Part shown: positions 33,885-37,267 of the stretch, piece after piece
How the letters are laid out: the number at the start of each line of letters is the position of its first letter
Numbering within the stretch: the first letter of the stretch is position 1
Source of the DNA: a virus
Reading direction: 5' to 3' (one strand)
IMG/VR virus record: IMGVR_UViG_3300023179_000270
Coordinates: 1-37,267 of that record
DNA: 37,267 bases
Translations under genes and position numbers: made by a program
Notes under the pieces: model-generated
What the model saw: only the letters and a program-made list of their open reading frames with translations
The model's database searches: none
What the model was told of the DNA's origin: nothing

Positions 33885-34409
33885 AAAACCTCTCAATTTT
33901 TAGATAATGTTATTGCAGGTAATGCATCAGTAGCAAAAGAATCTTTAAATGATTTACTTTCTGCCCGTGCTTTTGAAGCACTAGAAGGTCGTAAAGTTGA
34001 ACTTGCACAAAGAATTTATAGTCGTGCTGAAGTTCAAGAAGAACAATTAAATTTAGAAGATTATTCTTTAGAAGAATTGAAAGAATTTATTGATTCTGAA
34101 GAATTTGACCAACTTGATGAATTAAAAAAATCTACATTACAATCATACTATAAAAAATCTGTTGACAGTGGATTAAGAGCGCAACACCGTGCTACAAATA
34201 GTTTGATGGGCGGTAGTGATGCTGAACATAAAAAAAATGTTGCTGCTATAGATAAAAGAATGTCTGGTCAAGATGCTGTCACCAAACGTTTGGGTAGTAA
34301 AGCAACTATGGCTATGGACAAAGAAATGGGTGTTTCACGTTACAAATCACCTAGACATAAACCTACCCGTCCAAATCCAAAAAGATATAGCGAAGAAGTT
34401 GAAGAGTAA
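33882..34409 (+). CDS. Prohead core protein candidate at the T4 gp67 position
   Basis: A 175-residue protein. The opening KTSQFLDNVIAGNASVAKES, with LNDLLSARAFEALEGRKVEL is a pattern recalled from core-region proteins of T4-like cyanophages. Residues ~55-85 are very acidic and helical (LEDYSLEELKEFIDSEEFDQ), and the C-terminal third is basic (KSPRHKPTRPNPKRY). T4 encodes gp67 and gp68 here, internal proteins of the prohead that are cut by gp21; QLDEL would fit the T4 cleavage preference (L/I-x-E). Direct homology to gp67 is not provable by eye. The start is set by GGA 5' of ATG 33882. Confidence 0.68.
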   Translation: MKTSQFLDNVIAGNASVAKESLNDLLSARAFEALEGRKVELAQRIYSRAEVQEEQLNLEDYSLEELKEFIDSEEFDQLDELKKSTLQSYYKKSVDSGLRAQHRATNSLMGGSDAEHKKNVAAIDKRMSGQDAVTKRLGSKATMAMDKEMGVSRYKSPRHKPTRPNPKRYSEEVEE

Positions 34410-34420
34410 TGGCTAACTAA

Positions 34421-35308
34421 ATGAAATCTTTATTAGAATTCAAATCTATTGTTGAAGAAGAAAAATCAGACTATTCAAAGTTTGATGTTTTGGTTCGTGC
34501 TGGTCTTGCCAATAAGGCACAGATGCAACGTATTCACAGCATCTTAGACAGAATGCAGGAAGAGAAACCTACATTCAGCAATGCCGACAGAGCAATCATT
34601 CAGAACCTATTCAATCGCATGGTAGATTTAATTTCTAATAATAAACAGATTAATATGCAAGCTCGTAGAGCAGTGAAAGAAGATGTTGAGCAGTTAGATG
34701 AAATTAGAACCTCTGATGTTCCTAATGATCCACCTTACGTTCTTGTATTGAGAAGAAAAGCAATTCGTTTATACCCTGATGGTGCAAGAGTTGCTTTGTA
34801 TTATACTCCACAAATAAACAAGTACTTTTCAGTACCTTATGGTGTGGATATTGATTCTACAATACAAGCCGAAGAAGTTGAATCTATTGATGAATTATCA
34901 TCAGGATTATTAGACCGTTATAAAGAGAAGGCAAAAAAATCTGCCGATGATTTAACTGCACAAGGTAAGTATAGTCAAGCAAATGACAGAACATTAAATG
35001 TTATGAGAGCAACAGGTAAACAAATTAATAAAACCGTTGCAGGTATTAAAAAAACTTTAAACAAAGAAGAATATGTTGAAGAAGCAGTAATGGATCAGTT
35101 GCATAAAATTGTAGCAAACAAATCAGCACAGTCTGTTAAATTTGGTTCAGGTCATACTCGTAAAGTAGATCATTTTACTGCATCGGCTATTACTCAAGTA
35201 CACAAAGCATTGAATGATGAAAACAAAAAGAAGTTTGAGGCAATGGTACATAAATCACCAGAGCATCTAATGAAAGCTGCTGACTTTGCTTTCAAACATA
35301 CAAAATGA
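34421..35308 (+). CDS. Conserved prohead-core-region protein with EEVE-linked modules
   Basis: A 295-residue protein. Residues ~18-75 (YSKFDVLVRAGLANKAQMQR, then NADRAIIQNLFNRMVDLISN) match a protein recalled as conserved beside the portal in T4-like cyanophages. Three further modules are separated by acidic linkers: VLRRKAIRLYPDGARVALYY (~110-145), IDELSSGLLDRYKEKAKKSA (~153-215) and VMDQLHKIVANKSAQSVKFG to the end (~223-295). The acidic linkers contain L/I-D-E sites that gp21 could cut, so the protein may be a polyprotein-like core component. It overlaps the next gene by 4 nt (ATGA). Confidence 0.68.
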   Translation: MKSLLEFKSIVEEEKSDYSKFDVLVRAGLANKAQMQRIHSILDRMQEEKPTFSNADRAIIQNLFNRMVDLISNNKQINMQARRAVKEDVEQLDEIRTSDVPNDPPYVLVLRRKAIRLYPDGARVALYYTPQINKYFSVPYGVDIDSTIQAEEVESIDELSSGLLDRYKEKAKKSADDLTAQGKYSQANDRTLNVMRATGKQINKTVAGIKKTLNKEEYVEEAVMDQLHKIVANKSAQSVKFGSGHTRKVDHFTASAITQVHKALNDENKKKFEAMVHKSPEHLMKAADFAFKHTK

Positions 35309-35733
35309 ATTTTATAGATTTAATTATTGCAAATAAATTAAATGAGGCTAAAGAAAGTTTACTGACTCGTTTGAATGAAATTGCAAAGAAAAGATTAGAA
35401 GAAGCAAAGAATTATGTAACAGAAGAAATGTTTGATGAAGCACAAATAAAAAGTTCAAACATTGTTAAGATGGGTCGTATCACTAAGATTCGCCGTAGAA
35501 TTAGAAGAAATAAAAAAGGTCGTATTGTTGTTCAAAAGAATATTAGAAGATCAGGAATTAAAGGTTACAGAATTTCAGGCAACACAGTAAAAAGGATACC
35601 AGCAACAGCAAGAATTCATAAAGCTCGTATGTTGAAACGGGCTTGGAAAACAAAATTAAAAGCTAAATTACGCCGCACATTGCTAAAAAGAAAAATGTCA
35701 ATGAGAAGGCGTTCTTCACTAGGACTAAGATAA
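35305..35733 (+). CDS. 68: Prohead core protein, T4 gp68-like, with strongly basic C-terminus
   Basis: A 142-residue protein (T4 gp68 141). The first ~45 residues are helical and mixed charge (MNFIDLIIANKLNEAKESLL, NEIAKKRLEEAKNYVTEEMF). From ~58 on it is very basic: KIRRRIRRNKKGRIVVQKNI, then RAWKTKLKAKLRRTLLKRKM and SMRRRSSLGLR. That distribution and the position between core genes and gp21 fit gp68-like core proteins of T4-like phages. The basic part could contact scaffold or packaged DNA. A possible gp21 cut site is at FDEA. Symbol is tentative. Confidence 0.7.
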   Translation: MNFIDLIIANKLNEAKESLLTRLNEIAKKRLEEAKNYVTEEMFDEAQIKSSNIVKMGRITKIRRRIRRNKKGRIVVQKNIRRSGIKGYRISGNTVKRIPATARIHKARMLKRAWKTKLKAKLRRTLLKRKMSMRRRSSLGLR

Positions 35734-36084
35734 ATGGCACTTGAAATTATCAACACACAGCGTTCATCATCAATCATTCGTATGGTTGATCCTGGATCAT
35801 ATAACGTTTCAATCAGCAACGTAGCATTCAATGCAAATGAAACTGTAAACTCAATGAACATTCGTAAACTTGCTTGGTCGACAAACGGCAACATTTCTAT
35901 TGCCCGTGGTTCTGTACCAATCTTTTCATTACACAATACAGGTTCATTGCAGCTAGACGAATTAAATCATGTCGTTGCTAACAACAATACAGATTATCTT
36001 TTAGTTACAATTACAACAGGTGGTTTCTGTTTGATTGAAGTTACTAAAGATACGAAATACACAACTCCATTAACAGGCATGTAA
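35734..36084 (+). CDS. Conserved hypothetical protein between core and protease genes
   Basis: A 116-residue protein directly after the gp68-like stop. Sequence pattern: LEIINTQRSSSIIRMVDPGS, MNIRKLAWSTNGNISIARGS, then DELNHVVANNNTDYLLVTIT and TGGFCLIEVTKDTKYTTPL. It looks beta-rich, without repeats or membrane segments. T4 has no gene between 68 and 21, but I recall a comparable small gene in T4-like cyanophages here. It could be a minor head or decoration protein; function unknown. Confidence 0.68.
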   Translation: MALEIINTQRSSSIIRMVDPGSYNVSISNVAFNANETVNSMNIRKLAWSTNGNISIARGSVPIFSLHNTGSLQLDELNHVVANNNTDYLLVTITTGGFCLIEVTKDTKYTTPLTGM

Positions 36085-36085
36085 T

Positions 36086-36736
36086 ATGAAACTTATTAGA
36101 GAAACGGTAGAGAAAGTTCGCTATATTACAGAAGCTGCCGAAAACGGCAAGAAGCATCTGTATATTGAAGGCACATTTCTCGTTGGCGATGCCGTAAATA
36201 AAAATAATCGTATGTATAAGATGGATACTCTACGTAACGAAGTTGCTCGTTACAACGAAGAGTATGTAAAAACAAATCGTGCGTTAGGCGAACTAGGACA
36301 TCCCGATACTCCATCTATTAATCTAGAAAGAGTTTCACATAAAATTGTTTCCTTGGTTGAAGATGGAAATACATTCTATGGTAAGGCTCGTATCCTTGAA
36401 ACACCATATGGGCAAATTGTGAAGAACTTTATTGATAATGATGTAAGCGTTGGTGTTTCATCTCGCGCTCTAGGCTCTCTTGTTCAAACAAAAGAGGGCT
36501 ATAATCTTGTTCAAGACGACCTAAAACTAGCAACAGCAGCAGATATCGTTGCTGATCCTTCGGCTCCAGGTGCTTTTGTCAACGGCATCATGGAGAACAA
36601 AGAATGGATGTTTGTGGAAGGCAAGTTTGTAGAGTCGGACTTTGACTATGCAAAGAGACAAATTATAAAAGCGTCTTCCAAGCAGATTGAGGAAGTTGCT
36701 CTAAAATTGTTTGAAAACTACCTCAGAAAACTTTAA
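36086..36736 (+). CDS. 21: Prohead maturation protease, T4 gp21 homologue
   Basis: A 216-residue protein (T4 gp21 212). Typical sequence: LYIEGTFLVGDAVNKNNRMY, RALGELGHPDTPSINLERVS, then FIDNDVSVGVSSRALGSL and DIVADPSAPGAFVNGIME. The protease is a herpes-type serine protease relative; His72 or His85 and Ser125 or Ser126 (in GVSSRALG) are the likely catalytic residues, judged only from motif conservation. It cleaves scaffold, core and capsid proteins after prohead assembly. The start is one base after the preceding stop. Confidence 0.94.
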   Translation: MKLIRETVEKVRYITEAAENGKKHLYIEGTFLVGDAVNKNNRMYKMDTLRNEVARYNEEYVKTNRALGELGHPDTPSINLERVSHKIVSLVEDGNTFYGKARILETPYGQIVKNFIDNDVSVGVSSRALGSLVQTKEGYNLVQDDLKLATAADIVADPSAPGAFVNGIMENKEWMFVEGKFVESDFDYAKRQIIKASSKQIEEVALKLFENYLRKL

Positions 36737-36739
36737 TTT

Positions 36740-36747
36740 TATAAATA
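36740..36747 (+). promoter_or_regulatory. T4-type late promoter box TATAAATA before gp22
   Basis: Exact TATAAATA, 22 nt before the ATG at 36770, with a strong AAGGAG at 36757-36762. The same arrangement (late promoter before genes 22 and 23) is known in T4. Confidence 0.55.
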
Positions 36748-36769
36748 AGAAATCATAAGGAGATTCCTA

Positions 36770-37267
36770 ATGGCAACAAACAAACTTATGGAAGCCGCAG
36801 CAGAAATTCTTGCAGGTAGCAAGGGTAAAGCGCCGGCCATGCCAATGCAAAAACCTGAAGGTTCATCATACGTTGAACTTGGTGGTCCTATTAACAAACC
36901 AGCTGAACATGAAGATAAAGTTGGTGAAGATCCTTACAAGGATTACAAAATGACTCTACCTAATGTTAAAAAGGCCGAAGCACCATCCGCTAAGCCTTCA
37001 TCGGCTTCTTCAGACACCCAATTGAAACTTGGTGGTGGTAAGAAAACCATGGGTGAAGAAGAAGTAACTGATGAAGAAATCATCGCTGAAAAAATGCATG
37101 ATGACGAAGCAGAAGATAAAGCAATGATGAAGAAAATGAAAATGAAAGAAAAGATGAAAGAGGATGTTAATGCCCTTTTCTCAGACGATTCTACCATTTC
37201 AGAAGAATTCAAATCTAAAGTTTCTACAATTTTTGAAGCTCGCGTGAATGATCGTATTACACAGATT
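36770..37267 (+). CDS. 22: Prohead scaffold core protein, T4 gp22 homologue, 3' partial
   Basis: The frame runs open to the right edge; 166 residues are visible (T4 gp22 269). The opening MATNKLMEAAAEILAGSKGK and the segment EDVNALFSDDSTISEEFKSK with VSTIFEARVNDRI are characteristic of gp22 of T4-like phages. Residues ~20-125 are a low-complexity linker rich in Lys, Glu and Pro, ending in a Met/Lys-rich stretch (KAMMKKMKMKEKMKE). gp22 builds the core on which the capsid assembles and is then degraded by gp21. The start is fixed by AAGGAG 7 nt upstream. The capsid gene 23 should follow outside the window. Confidence 0.92.
   Translation, partial: MATNKLMEAAAEILAGSKGKAPAMPMQKPEGSSYVELGGPINKPAEHEDKVGEDPYKDYKMTLPNVKKAEAPSAKPSSASSDTQLKLGGGKKTMGEEEVTDEEIIAEKMHDDEAEDKAMMKKMKMKEKMKEDVNALFSDDSTISEEFKSKVSTIFEARVNDRITQI

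Noticed and set aside
1-37267. Prophage or bacterial genomic island
   Set aside because: No integrase, attachment site or bacterial gene is seen, and the content is only late phage structural genes in T4 order; however, the window covers only part of the genome.

Overview
The window is a late structural segment of a T4-like, contractile-tailed dsDNA phage. Every convincing gene is on the + strand, genes are packed with gaps of 0-50 nt or short overlaps, and the DNA is AT-rich. From about 23.9 kb to the right edge the order matches the T4 late block: neck gp13, gp14, gp15, small terminase gp16, large terminase gp17, sheath gp18, tube gp19, portal gp20, prohead core proteins (gp67/gp68 position), prohead protease gp21 and the start of scaffold gp22. 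Several small proteins resemble, from memory, hypothetical proteins of T4-like cyanophages and other aquatic T4-like phages. I see no bacterial genes, no tRNA and nothing that identifies the host.

Region 1 (1-23,850) is a cassette of fibre and adhesin genes about 24 kb long, in the place where T4 carries gp9-gp12 and wac. It holds at least ten fibre-like proteins. They combine a few exchangeable parts: N-terminal modules, shafts of short repeats rich in Ala/Asn or of the type SQITSVANTQITGN, and C-terminal tips. The tips are glycine-rich, carbohydrate-binding-like, C1q-like or LamG-like. Between them sit small partner genes: a cupin-like protein, three paralogues ending in a GNTP motif, and several conserved hypotheticals. 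The region shows recent recombination: a 74-bp exact repeat shared by two fibre genes, tandem 51-nt and 42-nt coding repeats, and a deletion scar at 3910-4181 that joins the front of a cupin gene to the back of a glycine-rich fibre gene.

Region 2 (23,861-29,161) carries neck and DNA-packaging genes. A Dps-like ferritin gene with a complete predicted ferroxidase centre lies between the two terminase genes and overlaps the first. This is the most unexpected gene in the window.

Region 3 (29,218-31,491) carries sheath and tube genes and ends in a 9-bp C(UUCG)G hairpin. Region 4 (31,516-37,267) starts with a probable free-standing homing endonuclease gene whose 3' end contains the ribosome-binding site of the portal gene. 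Portal, prohead core proteins, a conserved hypothetical, the protease and a truncated scaffold gene follow. A 42-nt tandem duplication lies between portal and the first core gene.

Regulation appears to rely on T4-like late promoter boxes (TATAAATA and variants), many overlapping the stop codon of the upstream gene. At four boundaries the box ends exactly 7 nt before the next ATG, with no visible Shine-Dalgarno sequence, which would give nearly leaderless transcripts if the boxes work as in T4.
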